From JAJYTL01 sp046705265 (GTDB lineage: Bacteria; Pseudomonadota; Alphaproteobacteria; Ferrovibrionales; Ferrovibrionaceae), in NCBI GenBank assembly GCA_046705265.1, contig JBJKQL010000062.1, forward strand, positions 1-64,000: a stretch of DNA of 64,000 bases, read 5' to 3'. The position numbers and the translations under genes are program-made. Positions 1 through 9,649 of this stretch are shown here, piece after piece (the stretch's first letter is position 1; each line of letters opens with the position of its first letter). Below the pieces are notes generated by a model that worked only from the letters and a program-made list of their open reading frames with translations, was not told the DNA's origin and did not search any database.

Positions 1-114
1 TTCGCCAAGCTCAAAGACTGGCGGCGCATCCACACCCGCTATGACCGATGCGCCCACACTTTCATGTCCGCCATCTGCATCGCCGCTACCGTCATCTTCT
101 GGATCAATCAATGA
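1..114 (+). CDS. IS5-family transposase, C-terminal fragment (cut by window edge)
   Basis: The frame is open from base 1 to a TGA at 112-114 and encodes 37 residues ending in ATVIFWINQ, a tail typical of IS5-family DDE transposases. The Arg-Tyr-Asp-Arg run about 15 residues in fits the same C-terminal region. Most of the protein lies left of the window. The bases just after the stop (115-126, ending in CTAG) probably carry the right end of the element, but the partner repeat is not visible. The family call rests on a short tail. Confidence 0.7.
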   Translation, partial: FAKLKDWRRIHTRYDRCAHTFMSAICIAATVIFWINQ

Positions 115-124
115 GTCCTGAGCC

Positions 125-1362
125 TAGTACCATTCGTCATTGATCTTGCGGCGAATTTCTGAATCTATGCCTCTGCAACGACGGAGGTAGATCGTGACCT
201 CGAAACAATTTGCCGTAAAAGAAGTACGTGGTAAGGCTCAGCGCCGAGGAGCGCGAGAAGCTGAACCGCTTGATCCGGGTGGGAAAGCATCCGGCACGGA
301 AGCTGCTGAAGGCGCGCATCCCGCTGAAAGCCGACGCCTCCGAACTTGGTGAAGGGTGGAGCGACAGCAAAACCGCCGCGGCCCTGGAAACCAGCGTTGA
401 CACGGTCGCCCGGACCCGTCAGGAGTTGGTCGACGGCGGTCTCGAGGCTGCCCTGACCCGCAAGCACTCGCCGTACTCGGTCCGGCCGCGCATCTTCGGC
501 GGCGCTGCCGAAGCCAAGCTGATTGCACTGGCCTGCTCCCCACCACCAAAAGGGGCGCGCACAGCGGGCGGTGAAACTGCACGAAACGGCGGTGGTGGAG
601 CTGGCGATTGTCGAGCGCGCCAGCGACAATACGATCGGGCGGACGCTAAAAAAATGTCCTCAAGCCGCATTTGCAGAAACAATGGGTGATCCCGCCGGAT
701 GGCAACACCAGCTTTGTCGCCGGCATGGAGGATCTGGCGGAAGTCTACCAGCGGCCCCATGACCCGGCTTGCCCTGTGGTGTGTGTCGACGAGACCTCGA
801 AGCAGCTCATCGTGGAAACGCGGGCGCCAATCACGGCGAAGCCCGGCCGGTCCGCGCGGCATGACTACGAGTACGAACGCAATGGGACCGCCAATCTGTT
901 CATGATGTTCGCGCCGCTCGAAGGCTGGCGGCACGTTGAAATCACCGATCGCCACACGGCCATCGACTACGCCCACGTGCTCCAGGACCTGAGCGACAGG
1001 CATTTCCCTGAAGCCCGCAAGATCGTGCTCGTGCAGGACAACCTCAACACCCATAGGCCGGCCTCACTCCTAATGAGGCCTTTCCCCCAGCCGAGGCATG
1101 CCGGCTCATCGAGCGGTTCGAGTGGCACTTCACCCCAAAGCATGGCAGCTGGCTGGATATGGCCGAGGCCGAACTGAGTGTCCTCTCCTCCCAGTGCCTG
1201 GACCGCCGCATCCCCGATAAGCAGACGTTGGTCGAAGAAGTCGCGACATGGCAGTACAGACGCAACAAGGTCACATTAAGGCTGACTGGCAGTTCACAAC
1301 CGAAACCGCTCGCATCAAGCTAAAGTGGCTGTACCCCGCGCCATGAACGGCTCGGGGGACTA
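125..1362 (+). mobile_element. Decayed IS630-family insertion sequence bounded by TA
   Basis: The transposase remnant at 228-1346 lies between two CTAG sites, at 124-127 and 1360-1363. IS630-family elements insert at TA and duplicate it, which fits. Read inward, the ends start GTACC (from 127) and GTCCC (complement, from 1360) and match at about 10 of the first 19 positions, a weak terminal inverted repeat. The right boundary falls directly on dprA coding sequence. Boundaries are inferred from the TA flanks and the homology edges. Confidence 0.6.
228..1346 (+). pseudogene. IS630-family transposase, broken by several frameshifts
   Basis: The homology can be followed through at least three reading frames. 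The N-terminal helix-turn-helix part (VRLSAEEREKLNRLIRVGK) opens at GTG 228. The linker (VVELAIVERASDNTIGRTLKK) is in a second frame. The catalytic core (VCVDETSKQLIVETR, then VLVQDNLNTH) runs from about 671 to 1070, and the last part (HGSWLDMAEAELSVLSSQCLD) is in another frame near 1140. The DDE residues can all be found (Asp in VDET, Asp in QDN, Glu in MAEAE), so the loss comes from small indels rather than from missing blocks. The final frame ends WLYPAP and stops at 1344-1346. No functional transposase can be made from it. Confidence 0.88.
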
Positions 1363-1808
1363 GTGGCTGAGGCGGCGGTGCGCTCGGGCTCTCTCATCAC
1401 CGCCCGATTGGCCCTGGAGCAAGGCCGCAAGGTCCTGGCAATACCGGGCTCGCCGCTCGATCCGCGCGCCCGCGACACCACCGACCTGATCCGCCAGGAC
1501 GCAACTTCGGTCGAGAATGCCGAAGATGTATTGCGAACGATTCGCAGCATAGGTCGGCACCTGACCGAACCGGCAGGCGGCGGGCCGCCGGCACCACCCG
1601 CCCCCAAAATGCGGCCGAGAGCGAAGCTGCCCGCCGCGTTATCGAGAAGAAGCTTTCGGTAACCCTTATCGTGATAGATGAGCTTGTTCGGCAAAGCGGA
1701 TTCGGCCCGGCGGTGGTGCAAACCGTAGTCTTGGAACTGGAATTGGCGGGCTTGGCCGAACGCCGACCGGGCAATCTTGTCTCTGCCCTGCCGCACCCCG
1801 GCAATTGA
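1363..1808 (+). pseudogene. dprA: dprA 3' remnant: truncated by the IS element and frameshifted
   Basis: Starting directly at the IS630 boundary, the frame reads AEAAVRSGSLITARLALEQG and then IPGSPLDPRARDTTDLIRQ, the C-terminal half of the DprA Rossmann domain. This protein loads RecA onto incoming single-stranded DNA in natural transformation. The frame is lost near the CCCCCAAAAT run at 1601-1610. It resumes in another frame with the winged-helix tail (VIDELVRQSGFGPAVVQ), which stops at 1806-1808. The N-terminal two thirds of the gene are absent. Its place just before topA matches the usual alphaproteobacterial dprA-topA order, so this is the native locus and not a passenger. The truncation is certain; the internal frameshift could be a sequencing error. 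Confidence 0.88.
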
Positions 1809-1865
1809 CAGCGAGCCGGGTTTTCCGCATCTTCCACAGCCCGTTTTGCTGAAGCGTAGGCGCTC

Positions 1866-4520
1866 ATGAACGTCGTTGTCGTCGAATCCCCGGCTAAGGC
1901 CCGGACGATCAATAAGTACTTGGGCGAGGGCTATGTCGTTCTCGCTTCCTACGGGCATGTCCGCGATCTTCCGGCCAAGGACGGTTCGGTCAAGCCTGAT
2001 GAAAACTTCGTCATGACCTACGAAACTGATCCGAAGTCGGCGAAACACTTGGCGGATATCGCCAAGGCCCTGAAGAGCGCCGAGCATCTCTATCTTGCCA
2101 CCGACCCGGACCGCGAGGGTGAAGCGATTTCCTGGCATGTCCTTCAGGCGCTCGAGGAAAAACGTGCCATCAAGGGTGTTGCCGTCAAGCGCGTCGTGTT
2201 CAACGAGGTGACACGAGGCGCCGTGCTCGATGCCATGCGTCACCCGCGTGATCTCGACATGAACTTGATCAATGCGCAGCAGGCGCGCCGGGCACTGGAT
2301 TACCTGGTCGGCTTCACATTGTCGCCGGTGTTGTGGCGCAAGCTTCCCGGAGCGCGGTCGGCAGGCCGCGTACAATCGGTTGCCCTGCGCTTGGTTTGCG
2401 AGCGCGAGACTGAGATTGAACGCTTCAAGCCCCGCGAATACTGGACCATCGAAGTTGTGTTCCTCGCCGACGGTAAAAAATTTACTGCCCGGCTGGTGAG
2501 CCTTGATGGCAAAAAACTCGAGAAATTCGATCTGGCCGATCGCGCAAGCGCCGAAGCTGCTGCCCGCCGCATCGCCGAGAGCGCCTTCCATATCGCCGAG
2601 GTACAGACAAAGCCCGTGCGCCGCCACCCCGCGCCGCCCTTCACCACCTCGACCCTGCAGCAGGAAGCCTCGCGCAAGCTCGGCTTTTCCGCCAAACAGA
2701 CGATGCAGATCGCCCAACGGCTCTATGAGGGCGTTGATATCGCGGGCGAGCGGGCCGGTATCATCACCTACATGCGAACGGATGGCGTGCAGATCGCTGA
2801 CGAGGCGCTTGCCGCGGCGCGCGACGTCATCGCCATCCAATACGGCACCGATTACCTGCCGCCGCAGCCCCGCGTCTACAAGGCGACGGCGAAGAACGCA
2901 CAGGAAGCACATGAGGCGATCCGTCCGACCAATCTCGCCCGCCTGCCGGATCAGGTGACCGGCCATCTTGATCCGGCGCAAGCGAAGCTCTACGACCTAA
3001 TTTGGAAACGCACCCTCGCGAGCCAGATGGAATCGGCACGGCTCGAACAAACGACGGCGGAAATCACCTCGGATTCGGGTGAGATCGGACTGAGGGCGAG
3101 CGGCAGCATCGTCGTCTTCCCCGGATTTCTGCGTCTCTATCACGAGGATGTGGAAGATACGCGGCCGGACCAGGAAGAAGACGAGCGGCGGCTACCGCCG
3201 TTGCAGACCGGCACCCGGCTCGAGCGTGAAGCGGTCAAGCCGGAGCAGCACTTCACCGAGCCGCCACCCCGCTTCAGCGAAGCGAGCTTGGTCAAGAAGC
3301 TGGAAGAGCTTGGCATCGGGCGCCCCTCGACCTACGCGCAAATTCTTTCGGTGCTGCAGGATCGCGGCTATATGCGGATCGAAAGCCGCCGCTTGATTCC
3401 TGAAGACAAAGGCCGCTTGGTCACCGCCTTTCTCGAGAACTTTTTCCAGCGCTACGTCGAATACGACTTCACCGCCGATCTCGAGGATCAGCTCGACCGC
3501 ATTTCGGCTGGCGCCATCCCCTGGACCCAGGTGCTGCGCGATTTCTGGACGGCCTTCCAGGCCGCCGTCAAGGACACGGAAGAGCTTCGCATCAAGGACG
3601 TGGTCTCGGCACTCGATCAGGCGCTCGGGCCGCATATCCTCCCCGCACTCGAGAACGGCGGTGACCCGCGCACTTGCCCGGCTTGTGAAAACGGCCGGCT
3701 TGGCCTCAAGCTCGGCCGCTTTGGGGCCTTTATCGGCTGCTCGAATTACCCCGAATGCCGCTATACCCGCCGACTCGGGGCGAACGGCATGGATGCCCAG
3801 GCCGCCGATGCTGGTCCGAAGCTTCTCGGCCAGGATCCGGAGACCGGTCTCGATGTCACGCTCCGCCGCGGCCCCTACGGTTATTATCTGCAGCGCGGGG
3901 AACCGATCGGCAAAGCGAAGCCAGAGCGCGCGACACTGCCCAAAGACATACAACCCAACAGCGTCGACCTTGCGCTTGCCCTTCGACTTCTGGCGCTGCC
4001 GCGAACGCTAGGGCCCCACCCAGATTCCGGGAAGCCGATCACCGCCGGGCTTGGCCGCTTCGGCCCCTATCTCGAGCATGAAGGCAGCTATGTGCGCTTG
4101 GCCTCGACAGAGGAAGCGCTGACCGTCGGGTTGAACCGAGCCGTCGAGCTCATCGCCAACGCACCGAAGCGCGGGCAGCCGCGCGGGCGGGCCGAAACCT
4201 TGCGTGAAATCGGGCCGCATCCGGAAGACGGCGAGCTCATCAGGGTTTTAAAGGGACGCTACGGTCCCTATCTTAATCACGGACGGGTCAATGCCCCCTT
4301 GCCCAAGGACCGGACACCCGAGGCTATTGATCTTGATACGGCCGTGCGCCTCCTCGCGGAGCGCGTCGTGAAAATCGGCAAGAAAGGGCGTGGCGCGAAA
4401 TCCGCAAAAGACGCGAGAGGTGCGAAAACCGCAAAGACAACGAAGGCCGGCGTTAAGGCAGCAAGGAGCGGCGCCAAGAACCGGAGCCAATCGCGGGGCA
4501 ACGAGGCGAAGTCTGATTGA
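1866..4520 (+). CDS. topA: DNA topoisomerase I (type IA)
   Basis: This is the 884-residue enzyme that relaxes negatively supercoiled DNA by transient single-strand cleavage. The N-terminal TOPRIM domain starts NVVVVESPAKA and carries the acidic TDPDREGEAISWH motif. The catalytic tyrosine is Tyr302 in ITYMRTDG. Near residue 600 is a four-Cys zinc ribbon (CPAC, then CSNYPEC). Several topoisomerase C-terminal repeats with GRYGPYL-type motifs follow. The last ~45 residues are a Lys/Ala-rich basic tail, common in alphaproteobacterial TopA. ATG 1866 lies 57 bases after the dprA remnant. The stop codon overlaps the TTG start of rnr, so the two are translationally coupled. Length and motifs are complete. 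Confidence 0.98.
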   Translation: MNVVVVESPAKARTINKYLGEGYVVLASYGHVRDLPAKDGSVKPDENFVMTYETDPKSAKHLADIAKALKSAEHLYLATDPDREGEAISWHVLQALEEKRAIKGVAVKRVVFNEVTRGAVLDAMRHPRDLDMNLINAQQARRALDYLVGFTLSPVLWRKLPGARSAGRVQSVALRLVCERETEIERFKPREYWTIEVVFLADGKKFTARLVSLDGKKLEKFDLADRASAEAAARRIAESAFHIAEVQTKPVRRHPAPPFTTSTLQQEASRKLGFSAKQTMQIAQRLYEGVDIAGERAGIITYMRTDGVQIADEALAAARDVIAIQYGTDYLPPQPRVYKATAKNAQEAHEAIRPTNLARLPDQVTGHLDPAQAKLYDLIWKRTLASQMESARLEQTTAEITSDSGEIGLRASGSIVVFPGFLRLYHEDVEDTRPDQEEDERRLPPLQTGTRLEREAVKPEQHFTEPPPRFSEASLVKKLEELGIGRPSTYAQILSVLQDRGYMRIESRRLIPEDKGRLVTAFLENFFQRYVEYDFTADLEDQLDRISAGAIPWTQVLRDFWTAFQAAVKDTEELRIKDVVSALDQALGPHILPALENGGDPRTCPACENGRLGLKLGRFGAFIGCSNYPECRYTRRLGANGMDAQAADAGPKLLGQDPETGLDVTLRRGPYGYYLQRGEPIGKAKPERATLPKDIQPNSVDLALALRLLALPRTLGPHPDSGKPITAGLGRFGPYLEHEGSYVRLASTEEALTVGLNRAVELIANAPKRGQPRGRAETLREIGPHPEDGELIRVLKGRYGPYLNHGRVNAPLPKDRTPEAIDLDTAVRLLAERVVKIGKKGRGAKSAKDARGAKTAKTTKAGVKAARSGAKNRSQSRGNEAKSD

Positions 4521-6775
4521 GTAACGTTGGCAAGAAGGCTAAAACAGCATTACCCTCCCGAGAGGCAATCCGTGAGTTCATTGCCGCCCAGCCGGGGCGC
4601 GTCGGCAAGCGGGAGATCGCCCGAGCCTTTCGCATTTCCGGCGCCGAGCGCATCTGGCTGAAATCACTCCTCAAGGAAATGACAGCGGCCGGCGAAATCA
4701 CCCGCGCCCATCGCAAAAATCTGACGCCGAAGGGTCGGCTGCCCGAAATTCTCGTTCTTGACGTCGTCGGCCTCGACGACGACGGAGAAGCCTTGGCACG
4801 TCCCGCGAACTGGGAGGGCGATGACGAGCCGCCGCGCATCATCGTCACCGCCGGGGGTCGTGGGCGCCGGGCGCCAGCCGTCGGCGAGCGTGTTCTCGCA
4901 CGCCTCAAGCCCCATGGGGCGGATCACTACGCAGCCGAAACCATTCGCCGTCTGGCTTCCGCGGAAGCCATCGTCGGCATCTTCCGTACCGTCGGCAGGG
5001 AGGGCCGCGTCCGCTCCGCTGATCGCCGCAATCGTCATGAATTCGTCGTCGCGGCCGGCGATTTCGACGAGGTGTCAGATGGCGACGTAGTGGCCGCAAA
5101 TGTCCTGCCGGGCAAGGTCTTCGGCCTGCCGCGGGCCAAGGTTACGGCACGCATTGGCCGTGTCGGCGACACGCGGAGCCTGAGCCTGATCGCCGCACAT
5201 CGAAACGGCATCCCGCTTGGATTCAGTGAACAAGCCCTGATAGAGGCGCAGACGGTCGCTAAGCGCACTCATGGCCGGCGCGCCGATCTTCGTAACCTGC
5301 CGCTCGTCACGATCGACCCAGAGGACGCCCGCGACCGTGATGACGCGGTGTTCGCGGAGCCGGACGCCGACCCGGAAAATCCCGGAGGCCATCATCTGAT
5401 CGTCGCAATTGCCGATGTCGCGCATTACGTGCGTCCGGGCTCAGAGTTGGATCGGGCGGCACGTGAGCGAGGCAATTCGGTCTATTTCCCGGATCGCGTC
5501 GCGCCCATGCTACCAGAGACACTGTCAACCGATCTCTGCTCCCTTGCGCCGGGTCAGAGCCGTCCGGCGATGGCAGTGCATCTATGGATCGATGCCGCCG
5601 GCAAGAAGCGCGGGCACAAATTCGAACGCGCCCTGATCCGCACCGTCGCGGCGCTAAACTACGAGCAAGTGGAAGAAGCGCATCGCGGCCGGCCGGATGC
5701 CGAGGCCGGACCACTTCTCGATTCCGTGATCAAACCGCTTTATCATGCTTTCGCGGCACTTGAACAAGCACGCGAGAAGCGCCATCCACTCGCTCTCAAT
5801 CTGCCCGAGCGAAAGATCGAGTTTGATGCCAAAGGCCGCATCTCTGGTATTCGGCCGCGGTCGCACTTTGCGAGCCACCGGCTGATCGAGGAATTCATGA
5901 TCCTCGCAAATGTCGCGGCCGCGGAAACTCTCGACGCTTGCCGCGAGTCCGCAGTCTATCGCGTGCATGATCAACCGACGCGGGAAAAGCTTGCTGACCT
6001 TCTCGTCTTTCTTAAGACGCTCGGCATCAAACTTTTGCCGGCAGCGCGAATGCGGCCCGCGAATTTCAACCATATCCTGAAGCGCGCCGAAGGCCAGGAT
6101 CACGAGCCAGTGATCCATCAGGTCGTGCTCAGAGCGCAAGCACAGGCGATCTATAGCACCGATAACTATGGCCATTTCGGACTCAACCTCGCACGCTACG
6201 TCCATTTCACTTCACCGATCCGACGGTACGCCGACATCCTGATCCATCGGGCGCTGATCTCGGCTCTCTCTCTCGGCAAGGATGGTCTTACCGATGATGA
6301 GCGCAGCAACCTCGCCGTCACCGCGGAGGCGATTTCCGCGACCGAGCGGCGCGCCATGGCCGCTGAACGAGAAGCCCTGGAGCGTTTCATCGCGGTCTAT
6401 CTCGCCGACCAGGTCGGTGCTACCTTTGCGGCGCGCGTCTCGGGCCTTACCCGCTTCGGTATCTTCGTTGCACTGGCAGAGAGCGGGGCCGAAGGCTTGA
6501 TCGCGATCCGGGATCTCGGTGATGAATTCTTTCTTCACGACGAAGTGCGTCATACCCTGACCGGACGGCGCAGCGGCACTACCTATCGCCTCGGTCAGAA
6601 CATTATGGTTCGGCTCGCGGAAGCCGACGGCTTGACTGGTAGCCTGCGCTTCGTGCTTGAGCGAAGCGAGGCTTCGGCCGGGAAATCCGGCGGGAAGGTG
6701 CGCACGCCGAACCGCGGAGCAGCTAGGGATGCCAAGCCCGATACGCGACGGAAATCCGGCCGCACTCAGAAATGA
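4517..6775 (+). CDS. rnr: Ribonuclease R (RNB-family 3'-5' exoribonuclease)
   Basis: This 752-residue hydrolytic exoribonuclease degrades structured RNA. An N-terminal winged-helix/cold-shock region is followed by the RNB catalytic domain. The catalytic acidic cluster is in TIDPEDARDRDDAVF (about residue 270), and the conserved HFTSPIRRYADILIHR block is near residue 565. An S1 RNA-binding domain (VSGLTRFGIFVAL) sits at about 640-710 and is followed by a basic tail. The TTG start at 4517 overlaps the topA stop by four bases and gives a full-length N-terminus. The last 10 bases overlap the convergent outer-membrane protein gene. Confidence 0.97.
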   Translation: MSNVGKKAKTALPSREAIREFIAAQPGRVGKREIARAFRISGAERIWLKSLLKEMTAAGEITRAHRKNLTPKGRLPEILVLDVVGLDDDGEALARPANWEGDDEPPRIIVTAGGRGRRAPAVGERVLARLKPHGADHYAAETIRRLASAEAIVGIFRTVGREGRVRSADRRNRHEFVVAAGDFDEVSDGDVVAANVLPGKVFGLPRAKVTARIGRVGDTRSLSLIAAHRNGIPLGFSEQALIEAQTVAKRTHGRRADLRNLPLVTIDPEDARDRDDAVFAEPDADPENPGGHHLIVAIADVAHYVRPGSELDRAARERGNSVYFPDRVAPMLPETLSTDLCSLAPGQSRPAMAVHLWIDAAGKKRGHKFERALIRTVAALNYEQVEEAHRGRPDAEAGPLLDSVIKPLYHAFAALEQAREKRHPLALNLPERKIEFDAKGRISGIRPRSHFASHRLIEEFMILANVAAAETLDACRESAVYRVHDQPTREKLADLLVFLKTLGIKLLPAARMRPANFNHILKRAEGQDHEPVIHQVVLRAQAQAIYSTDNYGHFGLNLARYVHFTSPIRRYADILIHRALISALSLGKDGLTDDERSNLAVTAEAISATERRAMAAEREALERFIAVYLADQVGATFAARVSGLTRFGIFVALAESGAEGLIAIRDLGDEFFLHDEVRHTLTGRRSGTTYRLGQNIMVRLAEADGLTGSLRFVLERSEASAGKSGGKVRTPNRGAARDAKPDTRRKSGRTQK

Positions 6776-7515
6776 TAGCCGATGCTGACCCCCGTGAAAT
6801 AACGGCTTACCGCATCGGGAACCACGGGCGGGGGATTACGTAATGGCTTACGCGCGCCGGCAAAGCCGAGCAAGTTCCAGTTGTTGAAGAATCGCCAGTT
6901 GACCTCGACGCTGGCACCGACGTTCTGAAGACCTCCTGACAAGCTCAGAGAACCAGGATCGAGGTTCGGCAAAGCCAAGGAAGGGATACCGGGAAGTCCC
7001 ATATTGGTGACGCGGCTGCCCCAACTGACGTTCGGCCCGAGCGTCAGACTGACGTCGGGGGCAAGCTTCGCTCCATAACCAAAGCCAACCTCAATTTGCG
7101 GCGCGCCGTCGACACCCTGCAAGGCGTCGGCATTTACCATCAAGGCCTTGAAGGCATATTGCATGAAGGCGCCGACGCCGACCCGCCCAGGCTGCCCGAC
7201 GCCCGAGGCCGAGGCGGTGAAACTCGGCTGATAGGTAGCGAGAGGACCGAAACGGAAATGGGCCGTGTGGATAACATCGGCACCAAAGCCGAGACGAGCC
7301 GAGGGGACCGGTGACGCGACAGCGTGCCATCCCGGAATGTCGGCGGTGCTGTTTTCGGAGCCGGATACCCCCATTAGACGGGTTAAGGCGCCGCCGGTAG
7401 TCACCTGATTAACGGCGGCGCACGCCGAGGGCGCCTGAGTATAAAGCGAAGCTCCAGCCGCGATCCCAACAAGGATCGCCACGCCCAAGCGAGGTGTCCG
7501 CTCCCTAGGAGACAT
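6766..7515 (-). CDS. MipA/OmpV-like outer-membrane protein
   Basis: The ATG at 7515 gives 249 residues starting with an ordinary signal peptide (basic SPRERTPRLG, then a hydrophobic stretch, cleavage near SACAA). An upstream in-frame ATG at 7566 would add 17 hydrophilic residues in front of that signal and is less likely. The rest shows alternating beta-barrel-like segments and ends in YFTGVSIGYHF, with the terminal Phe expected of a BAM substrate. The segment before it (FNNWNLLGFAGARKPL) resembles MipA/OmpV proteins, which are envelope barrels of unclear function. The family is recognised by pattern only. The gene converges on rnr, overlapping by 10 bases. Confidence 0.65.
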   Translation of the reverse strand: MSPRERTPRLGVAILVGIAAGASLYTQAPSACAAVNQVTTGGALTRLMGVSGSENSTADIPGWHAVASPVPSARLGFGADVIHTAHFRFGPLATYQPSFTASASGVGQPGRVGVGAFMQYAFKALMVNADALQGVDGAPQIEVGFGYGAKLAPDVSLTLGPNVSWGSRVTNMGLPGIPSLALPNLDPGSLSLSGGLQNVGASVEVNWRFFNNWNLLGFAGARKPLRNPPPVVPDAVSRYFTGVSIGYHF

Positions 7516-8113
7516 CCGAGATTCGCTACCCTTTGTGATCGGCTCTCGGTCCTTATCCGACGACATCTATTCCGCCGAATGCGCCCCCATTGGCCGCGAC
7601 GATAAAAAATCGCGTCATCACAGCCTCACGCGCTCCGCGCCAGGCACCACGATGGCGCCCCAGGCCGGCGACGGCCAAGATGTCGTGCCCAATAGCTATC
7701 AAGATCAAGCCATGCAACCGCAGGGCAGCGACGTAAATATAGGAAGTCCCGTTCAACATAAGTGATATTTCCAGCTGTACAATTTAACGCGCTTCCCTTG
7801 GCTTTATTGCCTTCCCCGATTTCCGGATGGCAAAAAGCGGCATAGGTTTGCCGGCCTACGCAAAAGCGTCTAGCTATTCGCAACTTTTTGCCTCAATCCG
7901 AAAGCAGCACACCCCGGCTAGCCAAGATTGTTGGCCGCGAGAGAATTCCAACGCATAGGCGGACAATATCGCATCTCCCATGAAGCTTTTGAATGTAAAG
8001 ACCCTATAGCCGCCCTACCGAGGGATACTGCCATCTGATCTTAATCTTCCGTTTCAACGCATTGGAAAATATGCGATATTTCAGTACTTCTGTGTAACGG
8101 AAAGGGGGAGCTG
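7516..8113. other. Intergenic stretch without a recognisable gene
   Basis: About 600 bases that are less GC-rich than the flanks. Short open frames occur on both strands, but none looks like a known protein or has a convincing ribosome-binding site. A promoter for the outer-membrane protein gene should lie at its left edge, but none is clear enough to call. Confidence 0.5.
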
Positions 8114-8179
8114 GTGGAATTCTCCCGTCGTTTTTTTCTGGAAGTTGGCGGTAAAGCCACACCAGGCCCGTCGCTTTGA
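8114..8179 (+). pseudogene. Possible twin-arginine signal-peptide remnant
   Basis: A GTG at 8114, preceded by a strong GGGGGAG ribosome-binding site, opens a frame whose residues 4-9 read SRRFFL, matching the Tat consensus (S-R-R-x-F-L). The frame stops at 8177-8179 after 21 codons, with no hydrophobic core. It looks like the surviving start of an exported-protein gene whose body has been lost. A chance match cannot be excluded for such a short segment. Confidence 0.3.
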
Positions 8180-8429
8180 TTTATCGAGTGGCGTCGCCCA
8201 CGCTGCCGGGCGGCGGATCGCCGAAGCGATGAAGTCCGCCGTCGTCGATGCCTGGCTCCTGGCTCAAAGCCCAGAAACCTGCCATCCCGAATACCTGAGG
8301 GAGAGTGACGATAGGTTACGGCGCCGGGTTATCGCGAAGGCGTGCCGGCTATATCGACCGTAAGGGCCTGGAGGAACCTGCCACGGGACGTGCGAATTCG
8401 CCACACCGGACCTGCAGGAACTCTCGCGC
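8180..8429. other. No recognisable gene (possible decayed sequence)
   Basis: This stretch lies between the Tat-like remnant and the membrane-protein pseudogene. A short plus-strand frame (TTG 8145 to 8363, 72 codons) crosses it, but it resembles nothing I know and lacks a good ribosome-binding site. Confidence 0.4.
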
Positions 8430-9292
8430 GTCGCGCGAAGATCCGAAGCATGGAAAAGAGGAATTAAAAGCAGCGCGATGAGCAGCGCCGTGTTGGGATC
8501 GGTCGCCGTGCCGACATAGAGCGTTGAAAGCTGTCCGAAGTCTTGCCCGAACCAACGCACGAAGAAAAGAAATACGAGGGCAGCCGTACCGCTTGTGTGG
8601 TTGGGCCGAAGCGCGAGGGAAAGCCCGACCACCAAGAAAGCAGGCGCTAGCAGGAGGTTCGAGACGAAAGGCGCGTGCTGTGGTCACGCTGTAAAGGAGT
8701 TTCGGAAGTGCGCTCAAGGCGTGTACTGGATCCGTCAATGCCGAGAAATCGGCTTGCACGCGCCGGCGGCTGTCCAGAGGGACGGCTGCAGCTACAAGAG
8801 CGCGCCGAGCACACAGAGCCATCCGGCAATTTTGGGATAGCTCGCGACGCTTACCCTTTCCGGCATGAGCAGAAGTACCGCGAGAAGGACGTAGATCGTG
8901 ACGGTGCCCGGCGCTCCCGTATAGAAGCTCGCTCCGCCAGTCAAAAGCTGCCCAGCGCCCTCCCCGCAAAGCCAGACGATGATACCCCAGACGACCGGCG
9001 CACAAAGGCCGACTTTGAATGTCTTGCTTGATAGTGAGAAGAAGAGAGTAACGCCGATCGCCACTTGCAACAGCGCCGCCGCGGTGTCGCTGATGACCAT
9101 ATTCGTATTCCAGAACCCAATGCCCCCGTTGACGATCAAATCCCTCCGGCCGATCTGGTTGCCCAACATCGGCTTCAGGACATTGGCCACGAAATTCGCG
9201 CCGAACATCTGAGGCTGGGATTGCAAGAACCCATCCAAAAGCTAAAACGCGCCCGGCGCCTTGGCAACGTAGTTTCGAGTAGAATCGTTCAT
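8430..9292 (-). pseudogene. Conserved integral-membrane protein, inactivated
   Basis: Reading from ATG 9292, the frame gives a hydrophobic multi-pass protein interrupted by a TAG at 9244-9242, where the text suggests Trp (AF-stop-LLDGFLQ). It continues through VANVLKPMLGNQIG and FYTGAPGTVTIYVLLAVLLL to a second TAG at 8794-8792, then on as PSLWTAAGVQADFSALT. One extra base in the AAA at 8667-8669 shifts the frame. The tail (FVSNLLLAPAFLVVG, RWFGQDFGQLSTL) follows in the new frame to about 8430. Homologues, as I recall them, are uncharacterised membrane proteins; no function can be given. Three independent lesions make this a real pseudogene. The left end is approximate. Confidence 0.75.
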
Positions 9293-9649
9293 AGACCTTC
9301 TGTTCCGGTCTGAAACTGTTGCCACAACTTTTCATCCAGTGACGTATTACCTTCCAGAACAAAGGAGATCCTCTTTAGATGCGACAAATCGTCCGATTTG
9401 AGCCTAAGCGAAATCTAGGATAACCTGCGGTGTGATTGAAGAAGCTCTGATGCTTCCAGGGGCAAGTGCCGACGGGTCGGATGCGGTGCCGAGTTCAAGG
9501 TGTGTCTTTGCGTTGGCGGCGGGGTGGTTCGGTCGCTTTGAGATACGTGCTTGTTCCCGCATTCGTATATCACCCGAGGCCGCCATTGCCGCACCTGCGC
9601 GGTTCGGGCATGGCCTTTCCTTTCTGTCCCTCATTCGTGAAATCAGATC
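9293..9649. other. Intergenic, no gene seen
   Basis: This separates the divergent membrane-protein pseudogene and the copper chaperone. The frames here look like chance frames. It should hold the promoter of the copper/cytochrome cluster, but no clear -35/-10 pair was found. Confidence 0.4.

Noticed and set aside
1320..2981. 553-codon minus-strand frame over dprA and topA
   Set aside because: Antisense to clear topA coding sequence, with no recognisable domain; typical of GC-rich shadow frames.
3192..3953. 253-codon minus-strand frame
   Set aside because: Antisense to the topA C-terminal half; shadow frame.
8349..9362. 337-codon minus-strand frame
   Set aside because: It is the wrong frame through the membrane-protein pseudogene; the family-like segments lie in the other frames.
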